NCBI RefSeq assembly: GCF_017742835.1
Contig: NZ_CP072392.1
Coordinates: 3,160,387 to 3,224,386, forward strand
Length of the DNA stretch: 64,000 nt
Origin: Aquabacter sp. L1I39
GTDB lineage: Bacteria > Pseudomonadota > Alphaproteobacteria > Rhizobiales > Xanthobacteraceae
Reading direction: 5' to 3'
Part shown: positions 42,139 through 50,736 of the stretch, piece by piece
Numbering within the stretch: position 1 is the stretch's first letter
Layout of the letters: each line of letters begins with the position of its first letter
Notes under the pieces: model-generated
Told to the model about the DNA's origin: nothing
What the model saw: the letters and a program-made list of their open reading frames with translations, nothing else
Databases searched by the model: none
Program-made: the position numbers and the translations under genes

Positions 42139-42185
42139 GGCGGGCTCCTTGCCTCAAGGGTCTTCAGGACCGTGCGGACAAAACA

Positions 42186-42216
42186 AAACCGGGGAGACTG
42201 CCCGTCTCCCCGGTTT
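42186..42216 (-). terminator. Rho-independent terminator of the rplU-rpmA operon
   Basis: AAACCGGGGAGAC pairs perfectly with GTCTCCCCGGTTT over 13 bp with a five-base loop. On the minus strand the stem continues into TTTGTTTTGT. It lies 84 bases beyond rpmA and before the GNAT gene. Confidence 0.9.
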
Positions 42217-42299
42217 CATTCAGGAGCCAATGACACCCATGTCAGGCTCCCACCGGTTCGACGAGACCGGCGGGACCCTGCATTTTCAGGTCTCGCCGC

Positions 42300-42569
42300 T
42301 TATTCGGCCGCCTCAAGGGCGGGGACAACGGATACGAAGGTTCGGTCGTTGGCTTTGGTGCGGAACTCGACTTTGCCCGGAATGAGGGCGAACAAGGTAT
42401 GGTCCTTGCCCATGCCCACATTGGTGCCGGGATGCCATTTGGTGCCGCGCTGGCGCACGATGATATTGCCGGCAATGACCTCTTGGCCGCCGAACTTCTT
42501 CACGCCAAGGCGGCGGCCGTCGGAGTCGCGACCGTTGCGGGACGAGCCGCCTGCTTTCTTATGAGCCAT
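42300..42569 (-). CDS. rpmA: 50S ribosomal protein L27
   Basis: The 89-residue protein near the peptidyl-transferase centre. [20 protein letters not shown] is the canonical N-terminus; it starts directly with the AHKK form and so lacks the cleavable extension seen in Firmicutes. It lies 21 bases after rplU and is followed by a strong terminator. Confidence 0.99.
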   Translation of the reverse strand: MAHKKAGGSSRNGRDSDGRRLGVKKFGGQEVIAGNIIVRQRGTKWHPGTNVGMGKDHTLFALIPGKVEFRTKANDRTFVSVVPALEAAE

Positions 42570-42590
42570 CTGAGCTCTCCAATCCTAAGA

Positions 42591-42968
42591 TCAGGCGTCG
42601 GCAGCGGCCTCGGCGGCCGGCGCGTCCTGGGTGGTCTGGGCAGCCTTGGCGCTTTCGCCGCCGGGGCCGGTGATCTCGGTGATGCGCACCACGGTCTGCT
42701 CCGCGCGGAAGCCCCGCTTGCGGCGCGAATTCTGGCGGCGGCGCTTCTTGAAGGCGATCACCTTATCGCCGCGGGTCTGTTCCACCACCTCGGCGGTGAC
42801 GGTGGCACCGTCAACGAGGGGGGCACCAATGACCGTGGCCGCGCCGGCCACCATGAGAACCGGGAAGGACACGCTCGCGCCGGCTTCGGCCTCGATCTTG
42901 TCCACCGTGATGACGTCGTCGGCGGCGACGCGATACTGCTTACCGCCTGTCTTGATGACCGCGAACAT
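42591..42968 (-). CDS. rplU: 50S ribosomal protein L21
   Basis: The 125-residue 23S rRNA-binding protein. [14 protein letters not shown] opens it and [17 protein letters not shown] is the basic RNA-binding loop. An Ala/Glu-rich tail of about 25 residues extends beyond the E. coli length, as is common in alphaproteobacteria. It is the first gene of rplU-rpmA. Confidence 0.99.
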   Translation of the reverse strand: MFAVIKTGGKQYRVAADDVITVDKIEAEAGASVSFPVLMVAGAATVIGAPLVDGATVTAEVVEQTRGDKVIAFKKRRRQNSRRKRGFRAEQTVVRITEITGPGGESAKAAQTTQDAPAAEAAADA

Positions 42969-43061
42969 CTTGTCTCGCTTTCGTGTTCAGCCAAGCCTCG
43001 AAGGGCCGGCTTCTTTCGGTCGGGCTGGGATATGGGGCGCATGTCCCCACGCGAAGGGTGT

Positions 43062-43090
43062 CCCCTATCTGCGGGAGGCCTTTTTGTCAA
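43062..43090 (-). promoter_or_regulatory. Candidate promoter of rplU-rpmA
   Basis: On the minus strand a perfect TTGACA lies at 43090-43085, followed after 17 bases by TAGGGG (43067-43062). The -10 match is weak. The element is about 95 bases upstream of rplU. Confidence 0.45.
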
Positions 43091-43198
43091 TGCGAAAAGG
43101 CCGGGGATGGCTTGCATCAATGCCGGCAAATCCTGCCCGCCTGCGGCTTCCGGTCTCAGTTTGGCATCGCTAAAAGGAGTCCAACACAGGGGGACATC

Positions 43199-43591
43199 AT
43201 GCGTGACAAAGAGGCCGGCATGCCGGACGAGGTGCCGTCCATCCGCACCATCGCCATGCCGGCGGACACCAATCCCAATGGCGATATCTTCGGCGGCTGG
43301 CTCATGTCGCAGATGGACCTTGCCGCCGGCAATGTGGCCACCCGCCGGGCGCGGGGCCGCGCGGCCACGGTGGCGGTGGAGGCCATCACCTTCCTCGGTC
43401 CGGTAGCCGTGGGCGACGAGGTGAGCCTGTTCGCCAAGCTCACCAAGATCGGCCGCACCTCCATGCGCATCGAGGTGGAGGCCTGGCGGCGCGAACGGGC
43501 GAGCGAGGAGACCTTCAAGGTCACCGAGGCCACCTTCACCTTCGTGGCCATCGACGAGGTCGGCCGACCCCGTGCCATTCCAGTGGAGTGA
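43199..43591 (+). CDS. Acyl-CoA thioesterase, YciA-like hot-dog family
   Basis: A 130-residue single hot-dog domain protein that hydrolyses acyl-CoA. RTIAMPADTNPNGDIFGGWLMSQMDLAAGN (about 16-45) contains the family motif with the catalytic Asp (MDLAAG) and the preceding Gly-rich stretch. TVAVEAITFLGPVAVGDEVSL is also typical. GGGGGA lies ahead of the ATG. It is convergent with the IclR gene, ending six bases from it. Confidence 0.93.
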   Translation: MRDKEAGMPDEVPSIRTIAMPADTNPNGDIFGGWLMSQMDLAAGNVATRRARGRAATVAVEAITFLGPVAVGDEVSLFAKLTKIGRTSMRIEVEAWRRERASEETFKVTEATFTFVAIDEVGRPRAIPVE

Positions 43592-43597
43592 GGCGCC

Positions 43598-44428
43598 TCA
43601 GGCCGTCGCCGGCGCGGCGGCCGTGGCGGCGATGGCATCGGTGATCTGGCGCAGCGTGCCCGCATGGGCCGCGATGGCCTCGTCCAGCGACAAGGCGGAG
43701 CGGATCCAGATCATGGACACCACCGCCACCATGCGCCCCTCCATCAGGACGGGGGCGGCGATGCTGGAGGTCTTGGGGCGGAACTCGCCGCCATCGCGCA
43801 CGCCGAGGCCCCGGCGGCGCACATCCTCGATCATGCGCGTGAGCCAGGCCTCTTCCAAAAAGGGCTTGTCCTCCGGCTCGTCGAGCCGCCGCAGATGGTC
43901 GAGAATCATCACCCGTTCCTCGGGCGCGCAGAGCGCCAGATAGGTGCGCCCGGCGGAGGTGCGCAGCATGGGCAGGCGGTAGCCGATCATGCCCCGGTCG
44001 ATGGAGAGCGGCGAGCGGGTGTGGGTGGTCTCCTGGATCACCATGGCCGCATTCTCATAGACGGTGAGGTCCAGGGGCCAGACCAGCTTGGGGCCGAACG
44101 TGCCGAAGACGGGGCCTGCCGCCTGGCAGACCCGCGAATGGGCGGCATAGCCATCCCCAAGGCTCGCCGCGAGGCGCGTCACCCGCACCTGGGCGGAGGA
44201 GGCGGAGAAGGAGAGATAGCCTTCCTCCTCCAGCGTCTGGATCAGCCGGTAGACGGTGGGCCGGGGAATGTTGAGGGCGCGGGCGATGGCCGAGGCGCCG
44301 GCGCTGCCCACCGAATTCACATAGCGCAGCACGGCGAGGCCGCGGCTCAGCGCCCGCACGCTCTCGCTTTTGTCCTGTGTCTCCTTGTGCTGGCCCGCCG
44401 GGCGGGGCGCCGCGTCGGTCTCGTCCAT
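43598..44428 (-). CDS. IclR-family transcriptional regulator
   Basis: A 276-residue regulator. The N-terminal winged helix covers about residues 20-80, with recognition segment ALNIPRPTVYRLIQTLEEEGYL; the C-terminal effector domain contains GMIGYRLPMLRTSAGRTYLAL. The start at 44428 (MDETDAA) is chosen; the frame is open to 44488. It follows a flavin hydroxylase, ring-cleavage dioxygenase and MFS transporter on the same strand, and IclR proteins such as MhpR often sense aromatic acids, so it very probably controls those genes. Confidence 0.9.
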   Translation of the reverse strand: MDETDAAPRPAGQHKETQDKSESVRALSRGLAVLRYVNSVGSAGASAIARALNIPRPTVYRLIQTLEEEGYLSFSASSAQVRVTRLAASLGDGYAAHSRVCQAAGPVFGTFGPKLVWPLDLTVYENAAMVIQETTHTRSPLSIDRGMIGYRLPMLRTSAGRTYLALCAPEERVMILDHLRRLDEPEDKPFLEEAWLTRMIEDVRRRGLGVRDGGEFRPKTSSIAAPVLMEGRMVAVVSMIWIRSALSLDEAIAAHAGTLRQITDAIAATAAAPATA

Positions 44429-44666
44429 GGCTGGTCCGTTCGGCCGAGGGGATCGGCCCATGCGATGAACCGCCCCCGCCGGCCGCACGTCAAGCCCGGT
44501 GCCGATGGGTCGCCGGGGCCGGCTGCCCTTCAGCGGTCAGTCGCCCCAAGATGCGCAGCGGCCGGGAGCGTCACCGCCCCCCCCAGACCGGTGACGCTGC
44601 CTCTGGTCGCAGGCGTCGCCCAAGGGAAGGCGCGAACGTCCGGGGGAGGGCCCTTCGATTGGAGGG

Positions 44667-46193
44667 TCAGGCCGCCGAGGCGTGGGCCGGCCGATAGGGG
44701 GCAAGGGCCTGGGAAAGGGCGGCCAGTTCCGCGGCATCATGGGCCGCACCGGCCACATAACGGTCCGGCCGCACCAGGAGGGCGGACGTGTCCGCCTCGT
44801 CGAGCAGCGCGGCGAGGGCTGGTCCGTCGGTCTCGGTGAGCACCGCGATGCCCGCCTCGGTGAAGCCGCGCCGCACGCCTTCGCTGGCGGCGCGCCAGAG
44901 GCTCTCGCGCACCAGCAGGGCGAAGCCGTAGCCCACCGCCTCGTCGAGCCGCCGGCCGTCGGCGAGGCGCGGCTGGGGAATGCGCTGGCCGGCCCGGTCC
45001 GCCCGCCCGGCGGCAAGGCCCGCGCCCAGCTGCGGCACCCGGCTTTTCAGGCGGGCCACCCCGTCTTCGTCGCGGAAGGCGCTGGCGAGGGCCGCCTCGG
45101 TGTTGCAGGTATTGATGAGGCCGCCGAGGCGCATGGCGGTCTCGATATAGGCGCGGGCGTCCGGCGCGCGCTCGCTCTGATAGGTGTCGAGCAGGGCATC
45201 GGCCGCATGGCCGTTGACCACCGCCTCCAGTTTCCAGGCGAGGTTGGCCGCGTCCCGCACCCCCGAGCACATGCCCTGGCCCATGAAGGGCGGGGTGAGG
45301 TGGGCAGCGTCCCCGGCCACCAGCAGGCGCCCGGCGCGCCACTGGCGGGCCACGGCGGAGTGGAAAGTATAGACGGCGGCCCGCTCCAGTTCCGCCTCCT
45401 CCGGCTTCAGCCAGGGGGCGAGCAATTCCCACACCTTGCGGGGCGTGGTCATGGTGGCGGCGTCCTCGTGCGGGTGCACGGTGATTTCCCACCGCCTGCG
45501 GTCGCCGGGGCCGCGCACATAGGTGGCGGGGCGGGCCGGGTCGCAATATTGGATGGTGTGGTCGCCCAGCTCCGGCTTGTCCCGCCGCAGCATCACGTCC
45601 AGCACCAGCCAGCGTTCGTGGAAGCCGAGGTCCTCCAGGGAGGACCCCATGAATCGGCGCACCAGCGAGCGGCCGCCATCGCAACCCACCACATAGCGGG
45701 CGCGCACGGCACGGGGTGTGCCGGTGCCCAGTTCCTCATAGCGCACCTCGACGCCGGCGCCGTCATCGGTGAAGGCGAAGACATCGCAGCGGGTGCGCAC
45801 CTCCACGGAGGGGAAGCGCGCGAGCCCGGCACGCAGGATGCGCTCCAGGTCCGGCTGGTGGAAGCGGTAGCTGGCTTGCCAGCCTTGCGGGCTCTCGCCC
45901 GGCGGGCGGGGCCAGTCCAAAAGCAGGGCGCCCTGCGCATCCACGAAGCGCATGCCGGGATTGCAGCGTGTGGTGGGCTCGATCTCATCCGCGAGGCCGA
46001 TGGCCTGGAAGACGCGCATCACCTCGTCGTCGAAATGCACGGCGCGGGGCAGGTGGTAGGCATTGGTCTCGCGCTCCAGCACCAGGGTGGAGACGCCCTT
46101 CTGCCCCAGCAGATTGGCCAGGCACGCCCCCACCGGGCCGAGGCCCACGATGGCAACGTCGAAGATGTGGTCGGTATCGGTGAGCGTGGACAT
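44667..46193 (-). CDS. FAD-dependent aromatic hydroxylase, MhpA-like
   Basis: A 508-residue class A flavoprotein monooxygenase that adds an ortho hydroxyl to a phenolic substrate using NAD(P)H and oxygen. The FAD motif is DVAIVGLGPVGACLANLLG (about 12-30) and the second FAD motif VAGDAAHLTPPFMGQGMCSG (about 285-304). Overall layout and the SYRFHQPDLERILRAGL region resemble 3-(3-hydroxyphenyl)propionate hydroxylase. A GAGGGA site precedes the start. It lies 39 bases downstream of the extradiol dioxygenase gene. The exact substrate is not determined. Confidence 0.88.
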   Translation of the reverse strand: MSTLTDTDHIFDVAIVGLGPVGACLANLLGQKGVSTLVLERETNAYHLPRAVHFDDEVMRVFQAIGLADEIEPTTRCNPGMRFVDAQGALLLDWPRPPGESPQGWQASYRFHQPDLERILRAGLARFPSVEVRTRCDVFAFTDDGAGVEVRYEELGTGTPRAVRARYVVGCDGGRSLVRRFMGSSLEDLGFHERWLVLDVMLRRDKPELGDHTIQYCDPARPATYVRGPGDRRRWEITVHPHEDAATMTTPRKVWELLAPWLKPEEAELERAAVYTFHSAVARQWRAGRLLVAGDAAHLTPPFMGQGMCSGVRDAANLAWKLEAVVNGHAADALLDTYQSERAPDARAYIETAMRLGGLINTCNTEAALASAFRDEDGVARLKSRVPQLGAGLAAGRADRAGQRIPQPRLADGRRLDEAVGYGFALLVRESLWRAASEGVRRGFTEAGIAVLTETDGPALAALLDEADTSALLVRPDRYVAGAAHDAAELAALSQALAPYRPAHASAA

Positions 46194-46231
46194 TTGGGTC
46201 CCTCGCGGATGTCAGGGGAAGAGGGAAGGGC

Positions 46232-47200
46232 TCAGCCGGGGACGTGACCATAGAGCCAGGGGCAATCCACCACCGCCGGGGCGCGGACGCCGTTGGCGGC
46301 GGCGTCGAGCCGCATCTGGCGCAGCCGCGCGCGGGGCTCTTCCGGCAGATAGAGCCGCTCATGGCCCCAGAAGCTCGGCCCCACAAAGGTCTCGTGGGGC
46401 TCCCAGGTGGCCGGATCGATCACCCGCCCGCCCCAGCCATTCTCCACGAAGAAGCCGGAGGGCGAATGGGCGTAGAAGGAGGTCATGTAGTCGTTGGTGT
46501 GCCGGCCCAGCGTGTAGGCGACCCGGCCCTCCTGCAACTGGGCGAGGTCATAGCCCTGGCCGACATCGTCGAGATTCTTGAACTCCACCATGAAGTGATG
46601 GAAGCCCGTCTGGCCCGAGCCCACCATGGCGAAGGAATGGTGGCGGCCATTCACATGGAAGAAATAGAGCGGATAGGGGGTGAGCCCGTAATCGGAGACG
46701 TGGAAGCCGAGGAGATCCCGGTAGAAGGGCAGGAGCGCCTCGATGCGCACGGCGTGCAGCACCGCATGTCCCATGCCCAGCGCGCCGGTGTTGAAGCCGG
46801 AAATGGGCCGGCCGGGCACGAAGGGATCTTCCGCCCGCATGGGATTGAAGAACAATTCCACCCGGTTGCCGTCGGGATCGTCGAAGGTTATGAGGTCTTC
46901 AACGAAGCGCTGGTCGGCAAGGCCGCGCGTGCCCCGCTTCACCGCGACGCCAGCGGCCTCAAGTCGGGCGCCGAAGGCGTCGAGGTCGCCCTTCTCCTCC
47001 ACTTCCCAGCCGATGGCGGCCAGCGTCGAGCCGGGCTCATTGGCGACGAACAGGCGCTGGCGCTGGTCGTCCATGCGGAAGGTGGCGTGGCCGGAGGTGA
47101 CATCCACCGCCTGCATGGCGAGGAGGCCGGAGGCGAAATCGCGCCAGTCCCTCATCTTGTCGGAGCGGATGCCCAGATAGCCCAGTGCGATGACGCCCAT
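46232..47200 (-). CDS. Type I extradiol ring-cleavage dioxygenase (VOC family)
   Basis: A 322-residue two-domain vicinal-oxygen-chelate protein, the size of BphC-type enzymes. The C-terminal domain has the 2-His-1-carboxylate iron site: His145 in GMGHAVLHAV, His201 in GFHHFMVEF and Glu253 in FFVENGWGG. These cleave catechols next to the two hydroxyls (meta cleavage). GGAGG lies ahead of the start. It is flanked by the hydroxylase and an aromatic-acid type transporter, which suggests it cleaves the hydroxylase product. The ring substrate is not known. Confidence 0.9.
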   Translation of the reverse strand: MGVIALGYLGIRSDKMRDWRDFASGLLAMQAVDVTSGHATFRMDDQRQRLFVANEPGSTLAAIGWEVEEKGDLDAFGARLEAAGVAVKRGTRGLADQRFVEDLITFDDPDGNRVELFFNPMRAEDPFVPGRPISGFNTGALGMGHAVLHAVRIEALLPFYRDLLGFHVSDYGLTPYPLYFFHVNGRHHSFAMVGSGQTGFHHFMVEFKNLDDVGQGYDLAQLQEGRVAYTLGRHTNDYMTSFYAHSPSGFFVENGWGGRVIDPATWEPHETFVGPSFWGHERLYLPEEPRARLRQMRLDAAANGVRAPAVVDCPWLYGHVPG

Positions 47201-47276
47201 GGCTCAGTCCTCCAAAGCGGAAAATCGGATGCGGGGTGAGGGCGCGCGGGCCGTTGGCCGGTCCGCGCGCCAGGGA

Positions 47277-48614
47277 TCAGGGACGCGGGGCGCCTGCTGC
47301 GGGCAGTTCGGTGCCCAGCGCCTCGGAGGCCGGCACGTTGTCGCGCCGGGTGATGTGGAAGCTCGCCCAGAAGCTCAAGGCGGCGCACAGCGCGATATAG
47401 AGCGAGGGCGCGGCAGGCATCTGGGTGCGCTCGATGAGCATGGTGGCGGCCAGCGGCGCGAAGCCGGACAGGATGGTCACGCTCACATTGTAGGACAAGG
47501 CGATGCCGGAAAAGCGCACCTTTGTGGGGAAGAGGTTCGCCAGCAGCGAGGGCCAGATGCCGCTCGCCAGCGAGAAGACCAGCGACAGGAGGCTCAGCAC
47601 CAGCACCACGCTGGCATGATTGGCCAGCATCATGAAGAGCGGCACGACCGTGATGACCATCAGCGCCGAGCCGATGCGCAGGATCTGCTTGCCGGGCACA
47701 TGGTCCCCCGCCCAGCCGGCAATGATGAGGCCGATGGAGGACACCACCAGCGCCGAGGTCATGCCCAGCGCCACTTCCGGCGCCGCATAGCCCAGCGAAC
47801 GCACCAGGAAGGCAGGCATGAAGCCGTAGAGCAGGCCGTTGAAGCCGGCGATGATGGCGGCGATGCCGGCCGCCACCACCAGCGAGCGGCCATGGTCGCG
47901 CACCAGCTCCTTGAGCGGATGGCGGGAGGCCTTGCCGTGCAGGTTCACGAATTCCGGCGATTCCTCCAGCTTGCGGCGCAGCGCGAAGGAGACGATGCCG
48001 ATGACGCCGCCGAACAGGAAGGCGATGCGCCAGCCATAGGCCGCCACGTCCTGGGGCGGCAGGGCATATTGGATGCCGAGATTGACCAGGGTGGCGATCA
48101 GCACGCCCACATTCACGCAGAAGATGATGAAGCCGCAGGCAAGGCCCGCCCGCCGGGGCGCCGCCTCCACCGCATAGGTCACCGCCCCCGGCAATTCGCC
48201 GCCGAGGCAAATGCCCTGCACCAGGCGGAAGGCCACCAGCAGCAGCGGGGCCGCGAGGCCCCAGGTGGCATAGGAGGGCAGGAGGCCGATGGCGATGGTG
48301 GCCAGCGTCGTCAGGCCCAGCGAGGCGATGAAGACCGGGCGGCGGCCATAGCGGTCACCAAGCCCGCCCAGCAGCACCCCGCCCAGCGGCCGCGCCAAGA
48401 ACCCCAGCGCCAGAACCGAGAAGGACAGGATGAGCGACACATAGGGGTCGCTGGTGGGAAAGAACTGGGCCGAGATATATTGGACGAAAATGCCGTAGAT
48501 GATGAAGTCATAGAATTCCAGCGAGCCGCCGAGGCTGGCCAGCATGATGATGCGCCACTGCGCGCGGCTGAGCCGGGGCGCGGGAGCGGCGGATGGGGTG
48601 GCGATGGCGCTCAT
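47277..48614 (-). CDS. MFS transporter, aromatic acid:H+ symporter-like
   Basis: A 445-residue protein with 12 predicted helices. The loop 2-3 motif GGVLLGGLGDRYGRRPVF is the major-facilitator signature, and FYDFIIYGIF in helix 1 with ELPGAVTYAVEAAPRRAGL before helix 5 are typical of the metabolite:H+ / aromatic acid symporter groups. It starts the catabolic run MFS, dioxygenase, hydroxylase, IclR and follows a long leader. GGAGGGCCTGAGG precedes the ATG. Uptake of the aromatic substrate is inferred. Confidence 0.9.
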   Translation of the reverse strand: MSAIATPSAAPAPRLSRAQWRIIMLASLGGSLEFYDFIIYGIFVQYISAQFFPTSDPYVSLILSFSVLALGFLARPLGGVLLGGLGDRYGRRPVFIASLGLTTLATIAIGLLPSYATWGLAAPLLLVAFRLVQGICLGGELPGAVTYAVEAAPRRAGLACGFIIFCVNVGVLIATLVNLGIQYALPPQDVAAYGWRIAFLFGGVIGIVSFALRRKLEESPEFVNLHGKASRHPLKELVRDHGRSLVVAAGIAAIIAGFNGLLYGFMPAFLVRSLGYAAPEVALGMTSALVVSSIGLIIAGWAGDHVPGKQILRIGSALMVITVVPLFMMLANHASVVLVLSLLSLVFSLASGIWPSLLANLFPTKVRFSGIALSYNVSVTILSGFAPLAATMLIERTQMPAAPSLYIALCAALSFWASFHITRRDNVPASEALGTELPAAGAPRP

Positions 48615-49010
48615 ATGTCCTCAGGCCCTCCGTAAGCCTTCTTGATGGGCGGGAATTGGCAATGGGGGATCGTTCGCCCGGCGGGTTGGCGCCGGACGGG
48701 GGGGCTTGTGCCTGTCGGGGCGCCGGGAGTGACCCGGAGCGCGCGACTGGCATGGACCCCGCCGGCGGCGCGCGTCGCGGTGAAGACGGCGCCGGGGCGT
48801 GGCGGGCGGGATCTGGGCGTCGGGAATGCGAACGGGCGTCCGTCGCGCCTCTCCTGACGGGCGGGCACGCGGGCGCCGGGGGCGCGAGGTCGGCTCGGGT
48901 GGGGATCTGCCGGTGCAGGGCGACCGCCCCACGCGGCCACGTCAGGCCACCGTGACCTTAAGGGACCCCAGCGCCGTCAGGGCCAGATGGGCGTGGGGGC
49001 TTGGCCGCCA
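48615..49010. other. Long GC-rich leader upstream of the MFS gene
   Basis: About 400 bp with no convincing gene on either strand; the open frames seen here lack start signals or family resemblance. If transcription of the aromatic cluster starts at the palindromic region near 49070, all of this would be untranslated leader between a short peptide and the MFS gene. Confidence 0.4.
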
Positions 49011-49043
49011 TCAGGGCGCGGGGTGGATGTGCCTCGGTCTCAT
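49011..49043 (-). CDS. Possible 10-residue leader peptide MRPRHIHPAP
   Basis: On the minus strand an ATG at 49043 has a near-ideal GGGAGGA site six bases upstream, and the frame ends after ten codons with Pro-UGA. It is about 400 bases ahead of the MFS gene of the aromatic cluster. Peptides ending in Pro before UGA are known to stall termination in TnaC; whether that happens here is speculation. Confidence 0.3.
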   Translation of the reverse strand: MRPRHIHPAP

Positions 49044-49062
49044 GGGTTCCTCCCGTGTTTCT

Positions 49063-49077
49063 TATCTGTCCGAGATA
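49063..49077. promoter_or_regulatory. Inverted repeat TATCT-N5-AGATA, possible operator
   Basis: A short perfect inverted repeat lies 20 bases upstream of the putative leader peptide. On the minus strand TTGCAT lies 15 bases upstream of the repeat's left arm (TATCTC), so the repeat could overlap a -10 box. A regulator such as the IclR protein encoded at 43598 could bind. Confidence 0.4.
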
Positions 49078-49111
49078 GGCCCCTGCGACCGCATGCAACA
49101 GCGGAAAACCC

Positions 49112-49136
49112 CTCCTGTCCGCCTGGCGGACAGGAG
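49112..49136. promoter_or_regulatory. Long near-perfect palindrome, possible operator or terminator
   Basis: CTCCTGTCCGCC at 49112-49123 and its exact reverse complement at 49125-49136 flank one central T. It lies between the aromatic cluster leader and the divergent outer-membrane protein gene. T-runs are poor on both sides, so an operator is at least as likely as a terminator. Confidence 0.5.
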
Positions 49137-49252
49137 CCTGCGTCATTCCGTACACGCCAGCGGCCGTGGGACCTGCCAAGGCGAGGCTTGATCCAGGGCG
49201 CCGCCACGGCCAAGGTCCGCCGTCTTCTGTTTCGTGCCCGAGCCCCCTCGCG

Positions 49253-50074
49253 ATGCGCCTGCCCGTTCCGTCCGCCGTCCTGTCCGCTGCGCTGCTTCTC
49301 ACGGCTGCGGCAGCCCCATCCTTTTCGCCCGCTCTTGCCGCCGATCTTTCCACCCCTGCCGCCGCTGTCACCGTGCCTCCGCCCATGGTGGATGCGGCCA
49401 AGTACCAGCTGACCCTTTATGGCTGGGCGACAGCACTGAACGGACATACGGGCGTGCGCGGCTGGCCGGCGGCCAATGTGGACATTTCCGCCATCGACGC
49501 TTTGTCCAATCTGGACGGGGCTGTCATGGGCTCGTTCATGGTGAAGAAGTCGGACTTCACCTTCCTGATGGACGTGGTCTACGCGAATCTCTCGGCCGGC
49601 TCGACGGCGGGGCGGGACGGGGCGAGCTATGCCAGCCTTGGCGTTAAGCAGGCCATCGTCTCCGGGCTGCTGGGCTATCGCCTGCCGGTGGGGCTGCCGC
49701 AGAACGTGGACCTGAGCGCCACTGTGGGCTTCCGCTACCAGCATCTGTCCGGCGACTTCCAGCTTCAGACGCCGTTCTTCGGGCTGCCGCTCAGCACCAG
49801 CGGAAACCAGGACTGGGTGGACCCCACCATCGGCCTGATGCTCAATTATGCCATCACCGACAAATGGTTCCTGAATGTCATCGGAGATGTGGGCGGCTTC
49901 GGGCTTGGCTCGAAGATCACGGCCCAGGGCTTTGCGTCACTGGGCTATATGTGGACGCCCAACCTCTCCACGGCGGTGGGCTACCGGGCCATCTATACGG
50001 ACTATGTGAATGACGGCTTCGTCTATGACATGACGCAGCACGGCGTGTTCCTGTCCGCCGCCTATCATTTCTGA
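49253..50074 (+). CDS. Outer-membrane beta-barrel protein
   Basis: A 273-residue exported protein. The signal peptide ends near FSPALAADLS. The rest consists of alternating amphipathic beta strands (YQLTLYGWATALNG, NVDLSATVGFRYQHL, LSTAVGYRAIYTDYV), and it ends in the aromatic AAYHF, the C-terminal Phe signal recognised by the Bam machinery. The start at 49253 is chosen for the signal peptide, although no good ribosome-binding site is seen. Function is unknown. It is divergent from the aromatic cluster and convergent with nrsF. Confidence 0.8.
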   Translation: MRLPVPSAVLSAALLLTAAAAPSFSPALAADLSTPAAAVTVPPPMVDAAKYQLTLYGWATALNGHTGVRGWPAANVDISAIDALSNLDGAVMGSFMVKKSDFTFLMDVVYANLSAGSTAGRDGASYASLGVKQAIVSGLLGYRLPVGLPQNVDLSATVGFRYQHLSGDFQLQTPFFGLPLSTSGNQDWVDPTIGLMLNYAITDKWFLNVIGDVGGFGLGSKITAQGFASLGYMWTPNLSTAVGYRAIYTDYVNDGFVYDMTQHGVFLSAAYHF

Positions 50075-50093
50075 AGCGCGGCCTGCGGCCGCC

Positions 50094-50735
50094 TCACCAG
50101 CGCAGCAGGCGCCGGCCCAGAAGTGCGCCGAGCCCAGCCACGGCGAGAATGGCGAGGCCGTACCAGGTCAGCACGAAGAAGGCGGAATCGTCCGGGCAGT
50201 GGAAGGCATAGACCGCCGCGCCAAGGCCCCCCGCCAGGAAGCCCGCCGCCGCGCCGGCCTCCGCCGGCCGCGCCGGGGCGCCGCGCCGCAGGGCCATCAG
50301 GGCCGCGCCCAGCACCGGGAGAGAGAGCAACGGCACATAAGCGAGGCAATAGGGGGCAAAGCGGCCGATCAGGCCGGGCATCCAACTGCGTTCGGGGGTG
50401 GTGAGCATCTCCCCCGCGCAGCCCGCGAGCGCCACAGCGAGCGGCAGGAGGATGATGGCCCAGGACGGTCGCCGCGCGCCTGGCCGGGCAAGGCGCAGCG
50501 CGAGCGCGCCGGCCGAGGACGCCATGGCGAGTGCGACGCCGAATTTCAGCAGGATGCGCGGGTCCATCATCAGCCCCGCCAGTCCGGGCCGGATATTCAG
50601 CGTCGCTGCGAACAGGAGGGCGGCGCCCGCAAGGCCAGCCACGAGCGCGCCCGCGAGCCCGGCTTCAAGGCTCGGGCCAGGGCGGGGATCAGCGGCAAGG
50701 GCTCGGATCAGGTCGTCGGTCTTCACACGCGTCAT
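50094..50735 (-). CDS. nrsF: Anti-sigma-F factor NrsF (DUF1109)
   Basis: A 213-residue inner-membrane protein with six predicted helices, the NrsF/DUF1109 architecture. RVKTDDLIRALAADP at the N-terminus and AVYAFHCPDDSAFFVLTWYGLAI near the C-terminus (about 176-198, with the conserved Cys) are hallmarks. NrsF holds SigF at the membrane until a signal, known in Caulobacter to involve heavy metals or oxidants, acts on its cysteines. It starts one base after the sigma gene stop. Confidence 0.9.
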   Translation of the reverse strand: MTRVKTDDLIRALAADPRPGPSLEAGLAGALVAGLAGAALLFAATLNIRPGLAGLMMDPRILLKFGVALAMASSAGALALRLARPGARRPSWAIILLPLAVALAGCAGEMLTTPERSWMPGLIGRFAPYCLAYVPLLSLPVLGAALMALRRGAPARPAEAGAAAGFLAGGLGAAVYAFHCPDDSAFFVLTWYGLAILAVAGLGALLGRRLLRW

Positions 50736-50736
50736 C

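Noticed and set aside
48618..49401. Several frames in the region between the MFS gene and the outer-membrane protein gene
   Set aside because: Rich in Pro, Arg, Ala and Gly in all frames, no domain, and no start signal except for the ten-codon peptide reported separately.
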